NCBI RefSeq assembly: GCF_016834655.1
Contig: NZ_JAENHP010000002.1
Coordinates: forward strand, 855,407 to 919,406
Direction of reading: 5' to 3'
Origin: Paractinoplanes ovalisporus
GTDB lineage: Bacteria; Actinomycetota; Actinomycetes; Mycobacteriales; Micromonosporaceae
Length of the DNA stretch: 64,000 bases
Shown here: piece after piece, positions 44,273 through 53,127 of the stretch
Position numbering within the stretch: the first letter of the stretch is position 1
Layout of the letters: every line of letters begins with the position of its first letter
Notes under the pieces: model-generated
Told to the model about the DNA's origin: nothing
Database searches by the model: none
Seen by the model: only the letters and a program-made list of their open reading frames with translations
Made by a program: the position numbers and the translations under genes

Positions 44273-45009
44273 CCGCCGCTCTGGAAGTGCGCCACGTCGC
44301 CAAGCGGTTCGGCGCCCTGACCGCGCTGCGCGACATCACCCTGCACGTCGACCCCGGCGAGGTGCTGGGCCTGATCGGCGACAACGGCGCCGGCAAGTCC
44401 ACCCTGATCAAGATCCTGTGCGGCTTCCACCGCCCCGACGAGGGCCAGATCCTGGTCAACGGCGACGAGGTCACGCTGCGCAGCGTCGACCACGCCCGCT
44501 CGCTCGGCATCGACGCCGTCTATCAGGATCTGGCCCTGGTCAACGAGCTGTCGGTCTACCACAACATGTTCCTCAACCGTGAGCTCGTACGGTGGCCGCT
44601 GCTGAACAACCGCAAGATGCGCCGCCGCGCCGAGGAACACCTGCGGGACATGGGCGTCGACCTGCCCGACGTGACGGTCGAGGTGGCCAAGCTCTCGGGA
44701 GGCCAACGCCAGGCGATAGCGGTGGCGCGCTCGGTCTATTCCGACGCCCGGGTGCTGCTGCTCGACGAGCCGTTGGCCGCGATGGGCGCGAAGGAGGGCA
44801 CGATGATCCTCGACCTGATCCGAGACCTCAAACAACGAGGCGAGGTCTCAGTGATCATCATTGCCCACAACTACGCCCAGGTCCTCGACGTCTGCGATCG
44901 CGTCAACCTGCTCCAACAGGGCCGGATCACGTTCGACAAGAAAGCCGCCGACACTTCACTGGAGGAGCTGACCGACCTGGTAGTAGCCGAATACCGCCGC
45001 CGCCGTTAG
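44269..45009 (+). CDS. Sugar ABC ATPase, single-domain
   Basis: From ATG 44269 the 246-residue ATPase has Walker A GLIGDNGAGKSTLIKIL, signature KLSGGQRQAIAVARSVY, Walker B RVLLLDEPLAAMG and the switch IIAHNY. Many CUT2 systems use a duplicated ATPase of about 500 residues; this is a single-domain form like FrcA. The earlier in-frame ATGs at 44179 and 44221 lie inside repeat copies and would add an N-terminal extension unlike the family, so 44269 is chosen. Confidence 0.9.
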   Translation: MTAALEVRHVAKRFGALTALRDITLHVDPGEVLGLIGDNGAGKSTLIKILCGFHRPDEGQILVNGDEVTLRSVDHARSLGIDAVYQDLALVNELSVYHNMFLNRELVRWPLLNNRKMRRRAEEHLRDMGVDLPDVTVEVAKLSGGQRQAIAVARSVYSDARVLLLDEPLAAMGAKEGTMILDLIRDLKQRGEVSVIIIAHNYAQVLDVCDRVNLLQQGRITFDKKAADTSLEELTDLVVAEYRRRR

Positions 45010-45016
45010 CAGCACC

Positions 45017-45238
45017 GCGACCGTGCCGACTGCGGCTGCACCCTCGCGACCGTGCTGACTGCGGCTGCACCCTCGCGACCGTGCCGACTGCGGCTGCACT
45101 CCCGCGAGCGTGCTGACTGCGGCTGCACCCTCGCGACTGTGCCGACTGTGGCTGCACCCCCGCGACCGTGCCGGCCGCGGCTGCACCCCCGCGACCCTGC
45201 CGACCGCGGCTGCACAACGCGACCGTGCCGACCGTGTA
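45017..45238. repeat. 29-bp tandem repeat, about 7-8 copies
   Basis: Units beginning gcgaccgtgccgactgcggc recur every 29 bp from 45017 (45046, 45075, 45104, 45133, 45162, 45191), the last ones shortened. The array fills the 269-base gap between the convergent ATPase and methyltransferase genes. The unit length is not a multiple of three and no gene is supported. Confidence 0.95.
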
Positions 45239-45278
45239 GATCGGGCGGCCTCGTCTTGTGTGGCCGGCGGGCGTTTCC

Positions 45279-46049
45279 CTATGGCTTGCGCGCGATCCCG
45301 GCGTACATGGAAACCTCGGCGGCCTCGGGGCGAGGCTTCTCCTCGGTCCCGTCGCGCCACTCCGGGAGCGGGACGACACCGGGCGGGAGCACGTCGAGGC
45401 CGTCGAAGAACCGGGCGACCTCGGACTGCGACCGCAGGCGCCCGGCACCATGACGACCGGACGTGATGGAGGCGACGACTTCAGCCGGCAGCCAGTCGCC
45501 GGAGGCGTGCGAGAGCGCGACGAAGCTACCTGGCGGCAGAGCTTCGACAAACGTGCGGACCAGCCCGTACGGGTCATCGTCATCCGTGACGAAGTGCAGC
45601 ACAGCCAGCAGCATCAGCGCGATCGGCTGCTCGAAGTCGAGGGTGCGGCGCGCCTCCTCCAGGATCTTCCCCGGGTCCCGCGCGTCAGCATCCACATAGG
45701 AAGTAGCCCCGGTCAGCAGCGCACGGGCGTGGGCGAGCACCAGCGGATCGTTGTCGACATAGACAACACGCGTCTCGCCCGCGATCCCTTGAGCCACCTC
45801 ATGTGTGTTCCCCGCCGTCGGGAGCCCCGTGCCGACGTCGAGAAACTGCCTTACGCCCTCGCTCTCGGCCAGATACGTGACCGCGCGCCGCAGGAACCGC
45901 CGGTTCTCCACCACGGCCGTGCGGATGCCGGGAAACTGCGCCGCGATGGCGTCCCCCGACTCCCGGTCCGCGGCGAAGTTGTCCTTGCCGCCCAGCCAGT
46001 AGTCATACCGCCGGGCCGGATGCGGCACGCTCGTATCGAAGGCGCTCAT
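45279..46049 (-). CDS. DUF574-type SAM-dependent methyltransferase (copy 3)
   Basis: The 256-residue protein has ARRYDYWLGGKDNFAADR, FLDVGTGLPTAGNTHEVAQ, TRVVYVDNDPLVLAHARALL and LMLLAVLHFVTDDDD. It is closest in style to the copy at 25826-26635. It lacks the conserved Asp of PTADN (PTAGN here). Substrate unknown. It stands alone between two intergenic repeat regions. Confidence 0.9.
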   Translation of the reverse strand: MSAFDTSVPHPARRYDYWLGGKDNFAADRESGDAIAAQFPGIRTAVVENRRFLRRAVTYLAESEGVRQFLDVGTGLPTAGNTHEVAQGIAGETRVVYVDNDPLVLAHARALLTGATSYVDADARDPGKILEEARRTLDFEQPIALMLLAVLHFVTDDDDPYGLVRTFVEALPPGSFVALSHASGDWLPAEVVASITSGRHGAGRLRSQSEVARFFDGLDVLPPGVVPLPEWRDGTEEKPRPEAAEVSMYAGIARKP

Positions 46050-46125
46050 CCACGGATCTTAAACGCTCGCGGCGTTGCCGGCGCTCACGGCGTTGCTGGC
46101 GTTCCCGGCGCTTCGGTCGTGGCCG

Positions 46126-46476
46126 TCAGTCCGGTGTCACCAGACCTTGGAGGCCGACCACGATCGCGATCAGGCCGAAGATCGCGAGCAGCAGCGCGGG
46201 CGGGGCGTTGCGCTTGGTCAGGCGGTCCCAGAGCAGGGCCACGCCGACCAGGATGCCGACCACTTCGAAGTGGAACACCCGCGGGCCGTCGAAGATGTGA
46301 ACCAGCAGGTAGTAGCCGCCGGCCACCAGCGCCACCACGCCGACGACCCACCCGAACGGCGCCACCCGATCGGCGCCTCGTCCAAGCGTGTCCCCGGCGC
46401 GCGGCAGCTTGCGCAGCAGCGAGATCGCGAGCAGAAAACCGCCCACGATGTTCGCGAGGTCAAGAAGCAAGGCCAT
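46126..46476 (-). CDS. Small membrane protein, four helices
   Basis: From ATG 46476 (GTG 46482 is an alternative) the 116-residue protein has four hydrophobic segments (LLLDLANIVGGFLLAISLL, VVGVVALVAGGYYLLVHI, VVGILVGVALLWD, LLLAIFGLIAIVVGLQGLV). It is of the small conserved actinobacterial membrane type without known function. It stands alone. Confidence 0.7.
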   Translation of the reverse strand: MALLLDLANIVGGFLLAISLLRKLPRAGDTLGRGADRVAPFGWVVGVVALVAGGYYLLVHIFDGPRVFHFEVVGILVGVALLWDRLTKRNAPPALLLAIFGLIAIVVGLQGLVTPD

Positions 46477-46535
46477 GATCACACCGTACGACTTACCCGG
46501 GAGCGCTCCCATCGGAAACCTTCAACGCCTCCGCC

Positions 46536-46690
46536 GATGCTCGCCCGCCGATATTCGTCGCTGGTGTCGGTCCTCCCGATGCTCGCCCGCCGGTATTCGT
46601 CGCCGGTGTCAGTCCTCCCGATGCTCGGCCGCGGGCGCTTGCAGCCGGTTCTCGAACTGGCGATGCTCGGCCGCCGGTGGCTGTCCACCG
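46536..46690. repeat. 42-bp tandem repeat, two full and two partial copies
   Basis: gatgctcgcccgccg begins at 46536 and 46578 with 42-bp spacing. Shorter diverged copies (gatgctcggccgc) begin at 46620 and 46660. It occupies the gap between the divergent membrane-protein genes at 46126 and 46761. Confidence 0.88.
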
Positions 46691-46760
46691 ATCGATGGAC
46701 AACCGGGCTCGGCAGGTCGGTCGTCCCGGGGGAGGGGCGCCGAAGACGAGGATTTCGGTT

Positions 46761-47390
46761 ATGAACAACGGAACCGCCGCCATGATGCGGTCGCTCGCCT
46801 GGGACCTCGGCCTGCCGGTCGTCACCTACTACGCGCTGCACGCCCTCGGCGCCTCCGACACGAGCGCCCTGCTGGCCGGAACACTGGCCGCCGGCGTACG
46901 GCTGGGATGGGTCGCCCTGCGCGCCCGGACACTCAGCCCGTTCTCCGCCGTGATGGCCGCCGTCTTCGGCGTAGGCCTCGTGTTCACGCTGCTCACCGGC
47001 GACCCGCGCTGGATGCTCATCAAGCACTCGATCATGTCAGCCGCGATCGGCCTGGTCTTCCTGGGCACCGCGCTGTCCGGCCGCCCGTTCACGCTGGCCG
47101 CCCAGCAGAGCTTCCAGCCCAAAAGAGCCGAAGAGCTTTCCCACGCGTACGCCACCAACCCGCACATGCGCCACGGCCACCGCGTAGCCTCGGTCGTCTG
47201 GGGCGCCGGCCTGCTGACCGAGGCCCTGCTCCGCGCCGTGCTGGTCTACACCCTCCCGATCGACGTGATGGTAGGCCTCTCCACCGCCCTGACGGTCGTC
47301 ACGTTCGGCGCCCTGATGGCCTGGAACGCCCGCTACATCGCCAAGCACCGCCCCCAGCCCGCACCCGAGCCCGCCCTCGCCGCGGCCTGA
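46761..47390 (+). CDS. VC0807-type membrane protein
   Basis: The 209-residue membrane protein has six or so helices with landmarks LAWDLGLPVVTYYALHALGA, GWVALRARTLSPFSAVMAAV, DPRWMLIKHSIMSAAIGLVF and a charged end. This matches the VC0807 family (related to DUF3159), widespread in actinobacteria as orphan genes. ATG 46761 follows GAGGATTT. Function is unknown. Confidence 0.85.
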   Translation: MNNGTAAMMRSLAWDLGLPVVTYYALHALGASDTSALLAGTLAAGVRLGWVALRARTLSPFSAVMAAVFGVGLVFTLLTGDPRWMLIKHSIMSAAIGLVFLGTALSGRPFTLAAQQSFQPKRAEELSHAYATNPHMRHGHRVASVVWGAGLLTEALLRAVLVYTLPIDVMVGLSTALTVVTFGALMAWNARYIAKHRPQPAPEPALAAA

Positions 47391-47391
47391 C

Positions 47392-47559
47392 CGCCGACTG
47401 TTCGTCGACCTTGCCGCGGAGCAGCATGAGGGCCGCAAATACGAACTGCTGGTCCTCCCGTACGAATACAGCCTCGTCGACGACGATGAGCCGGAACTCG
47501 AGGAGCCGGCCGTCCGCGACTGGGCACGCTCAGAGGACCGCGACCCCGAACAGGTCTGA
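47392..47559 (+). pseudogene. Possible remnant of a hypothetical gene
   Basis: A frame without ATG or GTG start reads RRLFVDLAAEQHEGRKYELL and then an acidic stretch ending ARSEDRDPEQV before TGA 47557. The sequence has coding character (mixed residues, acidic tail) unlike the neighbouring shadows. It begins directly at the end of the VC0807-type gene, so the 5' part may have been deleted when the neighbouring NACHT gene arrived. Confidence 0.3.
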
Positions 47560-47631
47560 TCCCACCGCGCGGCCTATGGTGCGCCTCGGTTCGTCTCGTA
47601 CTTGACCTGGGCCGGCCTCTACTGTGTTCGC

Positions 47632-50600
47632 ATGCGTTTCGACCCGCCGTTGACCTACCGGGGTGCGCTGCAGATCCTCGGATCCGAGAATTCTCCGTGG
47701 ATCGATCGACTCGGAACCGCGCTCGGGCTGGCAATCGTGACCGCGCCGGTCTTCGGTCTGATCGGGCCGGTGGCCGGCATCGCCGCGATCTGGGGCTGGG
47801 TGGACCAGAAGAACGAAGCGATGGGCCTGCTCCGCAAGGGGGTGGCCCGCTTCCGCGCCAAGCGTGACGGGACGAGCGGACTCGAACGGCAGCAGCTGGT
47901 CGCCGCCGCGCACACCGCGATCGTGGTCGGCTCCTACTTCGAGGTGTTCCGGGAGAGCCACCCCGACCTGCGGATGACCGAGGACGACAAGGAGCGCCTC
48001 GCGACCGAGTCGTGGCGGCACAGCGGGCAACCCCTGCTGGAGACGCTCTACCAGGCGGAAGTCCCGGCCCCTTCGGCGGCGTGCGGCTTCGAGGAGAATC
48101 GCGCGGCCGTGCGGACCTGGTGCACCGGCCTCTCCGAGCGGATCGCACGGTTCCTGGAGATAGCGGCTCCTGCGGCGCTGGCCGACTTCGAGCCGGAACT
48201 GACAGCTGAGAAGGCCGTGGAGCGGTACCACAGCCACTATCTGGCCTTGGCCGCCGACGTGCCGGAGTTCTTCTACTGGGCCAACTTCGGCGAGCACGCC
48301 GCCACCCGTACGGCGATCGGGGGTCTGCGCGCCGACGTGGTGGCCGCGCTCGACGAGCACACGAGCGGGCTGGCCCGCCTCGGCCGGGTCCTTGATCTCG
48401 CCGCCACCGCGTCGGCTCACGGAACCGAACTGCGCGAATCCGTGTGGCGAGCCAACCATGGAGTTCTCACCGATCCGATCGTTGCGGTCGAGGCGCAGCA
48501 TCGCGACGACCACGTGACATTTCCTTCGGTGCAGGACATCTACATCGAGCCGGGCTATCGCGTGGCGACGCACGGCCCGGACACCCGGCCATGGGACGAC
48601 GAGTGGTGGAGGACCCAGCCGGGCTACGACGACCTCGACATGTTCCTGGCCGCCTATGCGACCGCGCCGCAGAGCACGTCGGTTCCGATGCTCCTGCTCG
48701 GCAACCCGGGAGCGGGGAAGTCGATGCTCACCAAGGTGATCGCGGCCAGGCTTCCGTCCTCGCGGTACACCGTGGTGCGGGTGCCGCTGCGCCGGGTCGA
48801 CGCGGACGCGCAGGTACACCAGCAGATTCAGCAGGAGCTCGATCAGAGCACGCACATGCGGGTGCCGTGGGCGAAACTCACCGAGGAGAGCCGCGACACG
48901 ATCCGGGTGGTGCTGCTCGACGGCCTCGACGAGCTGCTGCAGGCCTCCAAGATCCGCCGCTCCAACTATCTGCACGACGTGGCGGAGTTCCAGCGCCGGG
49001 AACTCCAGCAGGGCCGACCGGTGCTGGTGATCGTCACCTCGAGGACCGCCGTGGCCGATCAGGTGAAGATCCCGGCCGGAGCACCCATCGCGTTTCTTCA
49101 GGAGTTCGACGAGTCCCGGGTGCGGTCCTGGCTGCAGAAATGGAATGCCGCGAATGCGGACGGCGTCCGCGCCGGGACGACACGTACGTTGACGCCGGAG
49201 ACAGCTCTGCGGTACCCGCATCTGGTCGGGCAGCCCCTCCTGCTGCTGATCGTCGCCGTCTACTCGGCCGATCCGCTGTCACAGGCACTCGAGAAAGAGT
49301 TGTCGTCGGCGGCCCTCTATCGCGAGATCTTCGAACGGTTTGCCTATCGGGAAGCAACCAAGCAGCTCAGCAGCGACGATCCGGCGTTGCCGGGCGCGAT
49401 CCAGGAGCACCTGTGGCGATTGCAGGTGGCGGCGCTCGCCATGTTCAACCGCGGTGCGCAGAGCGTCAGCGACGAGGATCTGGGCAACGACCTGAAGGCG
49501 CTGAGCCGTGGGCACGCGGGCGTTCGGGCATCGGACCTCGGCCAGCGGACGATCGGCCAGTTCTTCTTCGTGCACGCCGACCGGTCCGACGCGCACGACG
49601 AGCGGCGGGCGCAGGCAAGTTACGAATTCCTGCACGCGACGTTCGGCGAGTTCTTCGTCGCCGAACACCTGCTCAACGAGCTGGACCGGCTGGCCGGGCC
49701 GACGCTCCACCCCGACGTCAACGACGACCTGCTTCACGCGTTGATCTCGCAGCAGGCTCTGGCCAAGCGCCGTTCGGTACTGACTTTTGTCACGGAGCTC
49801 AGCGATCTGCTTGAGGTCGATCGCCGGGAGCGGATCGTGGCATTGCTCGATCAACTTCGAGCGGGGGCCAGGCGCCGCCCACCCTCGGCGCGGTTCAATG
49901 AGTACGTACCCATGGGTGTGGACCGTCTGAGAGAGCTGGCGGTCTACACGCTAAATCTCCTTTTGTTGCGACTGGCGATCAAATCACCTGCTGTGGAATC
50001 CGACACGTCGCTCGTTAGTCTCTGGCAGGCAGGCCTCGACCCGGATGTTTGGAACGCCGTCATCAACTCGATCGCCCGCAATGGTGACACCGTCACGATG
50101 GAACTCCCATACCGTAACTCGTGGGTTTACAACGTCATGGCGGCGCGATTGCGCGGCGACGCCTACGAGGAGCGTGTCCTGCAGTACGGGAAGGCCGCGA
50201 TGGACGGCTTCTTCGACTCATCTGCCGAAAAGCCGATCGAGTTGATCAACTCTGCTTTGATCGCGATGGTCGCCGGCCACCCGGATAATGACTTTGTACA
50301 TGAAATTGCGGAGTTCGACGTGTCGGAATCCAGTGCTCGTGAGCTGCGAAGGGCGAAAGTTCTGATCAACAGAGTTCTTGCGCTGGGCTACAGGAATGAA
50401 TTCACGGGAGCTGTAGGTGAAGTTCTCAGGTGGTGTGTCCGGAATCGAAACTCGGTCGATATTCGACCATATGGATTGGCGAAGCTTGTCAGTAAGCACC
50501 CCGTGCTTCTGATTATGCAACCCGAGCTTCGCGATCCAGCGATATATGCTGCGGATGGCATCGCTGCAGACATTCTTCTATGCGGACTGCAGAATGCTCG

Positions 50601-50784
50601 TGACGAGGAGGAAGAGAGGTTGCTCGGAGCGCTCCATCAGGAGGTGCGAGCCCTTGCTCTCCACCGAGGAGTGGCGCTGCCGCATGACGTGACCACCGCC
50701 GTCGAAATGATGCTCGCTTCCCAGCAGCGCGCGTCCGAGATCGGTGTAGCGCATGCGGCCGCGGATGACCCTTACGATTTCTGA
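47632..50784 (+). CDS. NACHT/STAND NTPase, candidate antiphage or self-recognition protein
   Basis: From ATG 47632 the protein has 1050 residues. The N-terminal ~280 residues are helical with a hydrophobic hairpin (ALGLAIVTAPVFGLIGPVAG) and QQLVAAAHTAIVVGSYFEVF, similar to the NACHT N-terminal helical (NNH) domains. The ATPase follows: Walker A LLLGNPGAGKSMLTKV near residue 356, Walker B RVVLLDGLDELLQ near 430 (the DGLDE form typical of NACHT), sensor-like VIVTSRTAV, and a winged-helix part with YEFLHATFGEFFVAEHLL. The last ~350 residues are helical, probably a sensor, and are coded by much more AT-rich DNA. Such proteins act as ligand-triggered switches in phage defence; no partner gene is adjacent. 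Confidence 0.85.
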   Translation: MRFDPPLTYRGALQILGSENSPWIDRLGTALGLAIVTAPVFGLIGPVAGIAAIWGWVDQKNEAMGLLRKGVARFRAKRDGTSGLERQQLVAAAHTAIVVGSYFEVFRESHPDLRMTEDDKERLATESWRHSGQPLLETLYQAEVPAPSAACGFEENRAAVRTWCTGLSERIARFLEIAAPAALADFEPELTAEKAVERYHSHYLALAADVPEFFYWANFGEHAATRTAIGGLRADVVAALDEHTSGLARLGRVLDLAATASAHGTELRESVWRANHGVLTDPIVAVEAQHRDDHVTFPSVQDIYIEPGYRVATHGPDTRPWDDEWWRTQPGYDDLDMFLAAYATAPQSTSVPMLLLGNPGAGKSMLTKVIAARLPSSRYTVVRVPLRRVDADAQVHQQIQQELDQSTHMRVPWAKLTEESRDTIRVVLLDGLDELLQASKIRRSNYLHDVAEFQRRELQQGRPVLVIVTSRTAVADQVKIPAGAPIAFLQEFDESRVRSWLQKWNAANADGVRAGTTRTLTPETALRYPHLVGQPLLLLIVAVYSADPLSQALEKELSSAALYREIFERFAYREATKQLSSDDPALPGAIQEHLWRLQVAALAMFNRGAQSVSDEDLGNDLKALSRGHAGVRASDLGQRTIGQFFFVHADRSDAHDERRAQASYEFLHATFGEFFVAEHLLNELDRLAGPTLHPDVNDDLLHALISQQALAKRRSVLTFVTELSDLLEVDRRERIVALLDQLRAGARRRPPSARFNEYVPMGVDRLRELAVYTLNLLLLRLAIKSPAVESDTSLVSLWQAGLDPDVWNAVINSIARNGDTVTMELPYRNSWVYNVMAARLRGDAYEERVLQYGKAAMDGFFDSSAEKPIELINSALIAMVAGHPDNDFVHEIAEFDVSESSARELRRAKVLINRVLALGYRNEFTGAVGEVLRWCVRNRNSVDIRPYGLAKLVSKHPVLLIMQPELRDPAIYAADGIAADILLCGLQNARDEEEERLLGALHQEVRALALHRGVALPHDVTTAVEMMLASQQRASEIGVAHAAADDPYDF

Positions 50785-50898
50785 TCGCCTTGGCCGACGC
50801 GATATGGCTGTGCAGGGCCGACGCGCCTGCCGGGGCCTGCGGTTGTCGGCGCGATCGTCGGCCACGACGGCGAGGCGCCGGGCGGGCGGCGATCGCGG

Positions 50899-53073
50899 TC
50901 AGCGGCCGGCGGAAGGGTCGGTTGTGCCTGGTTTCGGGTCGGTGGGGAGCATCAACTCCTTGCTGGGGCGCTCCCAGATGACCCGTGGGTCGTTCAGCGG
51001 GTTGCCGTGCCACAGGCGTACGTCGATGGTCGGCTCCTGCAGCACGCCCCTCTCCACCGTGGCCGATTTGCCGTTGGCCAACGTGAAGTCGCGGACCGTC
51101 AGTGACGTCAGGTAGTCGCCGGCGGGTGGGCGTTCGGGCAGCAGCGCGTCGGCCAGCAGCACCGCGTCCCAGGCCGGGATCAGGTAAGTGCCGAGGTCGT
51201 TGGCCTCGCAGGGCTGGCTGGTCAGCTTGACCGCGGCGTCGAGCGGGCACGCGTTCGGCAACTGGCCGTCCTTGATGCCGGTGGCGCGGTCGGCGCAGGC
51301 GAACGGGCCCTTCAGCCGTACGAGGTCGCCGAATTTCTCGATCTTGGCGCCCAGGATGCCGTACGTGGGCTCGCTCAGATCGGCGCAACCGGGGCCGCCG
51401 ACGTTGTAGTGGACCTTCCAGTCGGCCGTGCTGACCGCGCGCAACTGGTAGTTCGCCATGAAGCGGCTGACCGACACGTCGGCGATCACCATGCGGGGGC
51501 GGGAATGGCCGCACAGATCGTTGACGCGCTGCACGAACTCGGCGAAACGGGTCCACCGGTCGGCGAAGTAGAGCACCGCGGGCGGGCTGGTCTTGTCGGA
51601 TTCGCAGACCGTCGCGTCGATGCGGTCGAGGGTGGGCACATGGCGTGCGGTGGCCGGGGCCTTATCCCGTACGGCGGAAAGCAGGTCGTTGACCAGCGAC
51701 GTCGTGTACTGGTCGGTGGGGTTGGGCTGCTGGTAGACGTCGAGCCGGAAACCCTTGGCGCCGAAGGAGTGGGCGAGACGGTCGACGGCATCCCTCGCGT
51801 AGTCCAGGTTGGAGGGTGCGAGTTGCAGGTAGCCCGGCCGGTTGACGAAACCCTTCCCGGGGTTGCCGAGGTCGGCCAGCAGGTTCGGGGCGATGAACGG
51901 GATCCCGGCCGTCAGCAGGCGGTTGATGGCCCGCTGGGTGACGTCGCGGCTGTCCCCGCCGCCGATCACGACCACCCGGTCGCCCATCGCGGGCCGGCGC
52001 TTGATGATCAGCTGGGCGACGTCGTCGGCGTGTGCGACGTCCTGGGTGGCGTCGGCGATCACCACGTGCAGCCGGTGGTCCGTCGTGTCTTCGATGTGGG
52101 ACTGCGCGTAGAGCAGCGCCCGCAACTGGTCGCGCTCCGACGGGTAGTCACGCCCGTCGGCGCAGCGGGACGGGTCGCCCTTGAACGGTTCGCACGAGAG
52201 CGCGCCCAGCCACACCACGGTCAGATCTCCCTTCCGTACGGGCTGGTTCTGCTCGAGGATCTTGCGTTGCAGAGTGCTGGTCACCTCGTCCCGGCCGAAC
52301 GCGTCGGCGGCGAACACCCCGGCGTCGGCCGTGTCGATCAGCCCGTAGCAGCGCTGGCCGTCCGCGGTCGCCCGCAGCACCGTGATGCCGCTCGACGTGG
52401 GCAGGGTGTAGCAGTTGTGCACGACGCCGGGCAGCCACTCCGAGCGGGTCCAGCCGAGGAAGCTGATCAGCAGGGTCAGCACGGCCAGGACGGCGTGGTG
52501 GGTCGTGGTCAGGGCGGGCTGTTTCACCAGCGCGACAAGCTTGTCCGAGATGACGATCGGCAGCACGATGGCGGCGACCGAGATGCCCAGCGCCCGCGCC
52601 TCGGCGCTGCCCGAGAAGATGTCGGCCACGAACACGGTGGCCAGCGCGAAGATGAGCGCGATGCCGCCGAGCAGGGCGACCAGTTTGAGGTCGGCGGTGA
52701 GCAATGTGGCGATGACGGCCAGCACGATAGCGACCAGGATGGTGCCGATGCCGACGTACCCGGTGATCGCGGCGTGCACGATCAGGACCAGCAGCGCGAG
52801 TACGGCCACCTGACGTGACCGTGACCGCCCGGCCAGGAACGCCACCTCCGCGGCCTCGCCCCGGCCGGCGGTGAGCAGCGGCTTGAGGCGGCCGAAGACC
52901 CACAGGGCGCACCAGAGCGCGGCGGCCCCGCCGATCACGTAGACGACGGCCCGCCAGCCGGACGAGCCGGAGAACAGGGCGCGGGCCAGGATGAGGACAG
53001 CCAGGACGACGGCGGCCAGGCGGAGCAGGACATCTCCGGTCAGGAGCGAACGCAGGAACCGCCGCAACGGCAT
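50899..53073 (-). CDS. Membrane protein with periplasmic-binding-protein-like C-terminal domain
   Basis: The 724-residue protein has an N-terminal region of about seven helices (residues 15-215). A large extracellular part follows, of the type 1 periplasmic-binding (LivK-like) fold: DLTVVWLGALSCEPFKGDPS, RLHVVIADATQDVAHADDV, GDRVVVIGGGDSRDVTQRAI and PFIAPNLLADLGN. Several cysteines in the outer domain suggest disulfides. The membrane part is not a permease of known type, so the protein is more likely a receptor or anchor. It converges on the NACHT gene with 114 bases between, and has an inverted repeat just upstream of its start. Confidence 0.75.
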   Translation of the reverse strand: MPLRRFLRSLLTGDVLLRLAAVVLAVLILARALFSGSSGWRAVVYVIGGAAALWCALWVFGRLKPLLTAGRGEAAEVAFLAGRSRSRQVAVLALLVLIVHAAITGYVGIGTILVAIVLAVIATLLTADLKLVALLGGIALIFALATVFVADIFSGSAEARALGISVAAIVLPIVISDKLVALVKQPALTTTHHAVLAVLTLLISFLGWTRSEWLPGVVHNCYTLPTSSGITVLRATADGQRCYGLIDTADAGVFAADAFGRDEVTSTLQRKILEQNQPVRKGDLTVVWLGALSCEPFKGDPSRCADGRDYPSERDQLRALLYAQSHIEDTTDHRLHVVIADATQDVAHADDVAQLIIKRRPAMGDRVVVIGGGDSRDVTQRAINRLLTAGIPFIAPNLLADLGNPGKGFVNRPGYLQLAPSNLDYARDAVDRLAHSFGAKGFRLDVYQQPNPTDQYTTSLVNDLLSAVRDKAPATARHVPTLDRIDATVCESDKTSPPAVLYFADRWTRFAEFVQRVNDLCGHSRPRMVIADVSVSRFMANYQLRAVSTADWKVHYNVGGPGCADLSEPTYGILGAKIEKFGDLVRLKGPFACADRATGIKDGQLPNACPLDAAVKLTSQPCEANDLGTYLIPAWDAVLLADALLPERPPAGDYLTSLTVRDFTLANGKSATVERGVLQEPTIDVRLWHGNPLNDPRVIWERPSKELMLPTDPKPGTTDPSAGR

Positions 53074-53089
53074 CGAGCCCCCTTGAGAC

Positions 53090-53109
53090 CTTAGTGGACA
53101 GACACTAAG
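53090..53109. promoter_or_regulatory. Inverted repeat upstream of membrane-receptor gene
   Basis: CTTAGTG-N6-CACTAAG has perfect 7-bp arms and lies 17 bases upstream of the start at 53073. A related half-site (CACTAAG) recurs at 53126. It may be an operator or a weak terminator for the upstream gene. Confidence 0.4.
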
Positions 53110-53127
53110 AGTAGGGCTCGGGCGCCA

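Noticed and set aside
47602..47625. TTGACC ... TACTGT promoter before the NACHT gene
   Set aside because: The spacer is only 12 bases, too short for a normal promoter.
47530..49221. Reverse-strand frame opposite the NACHT gene
   Set aside because: Forward frame has Walker motifs; the reverse is compositional noise.
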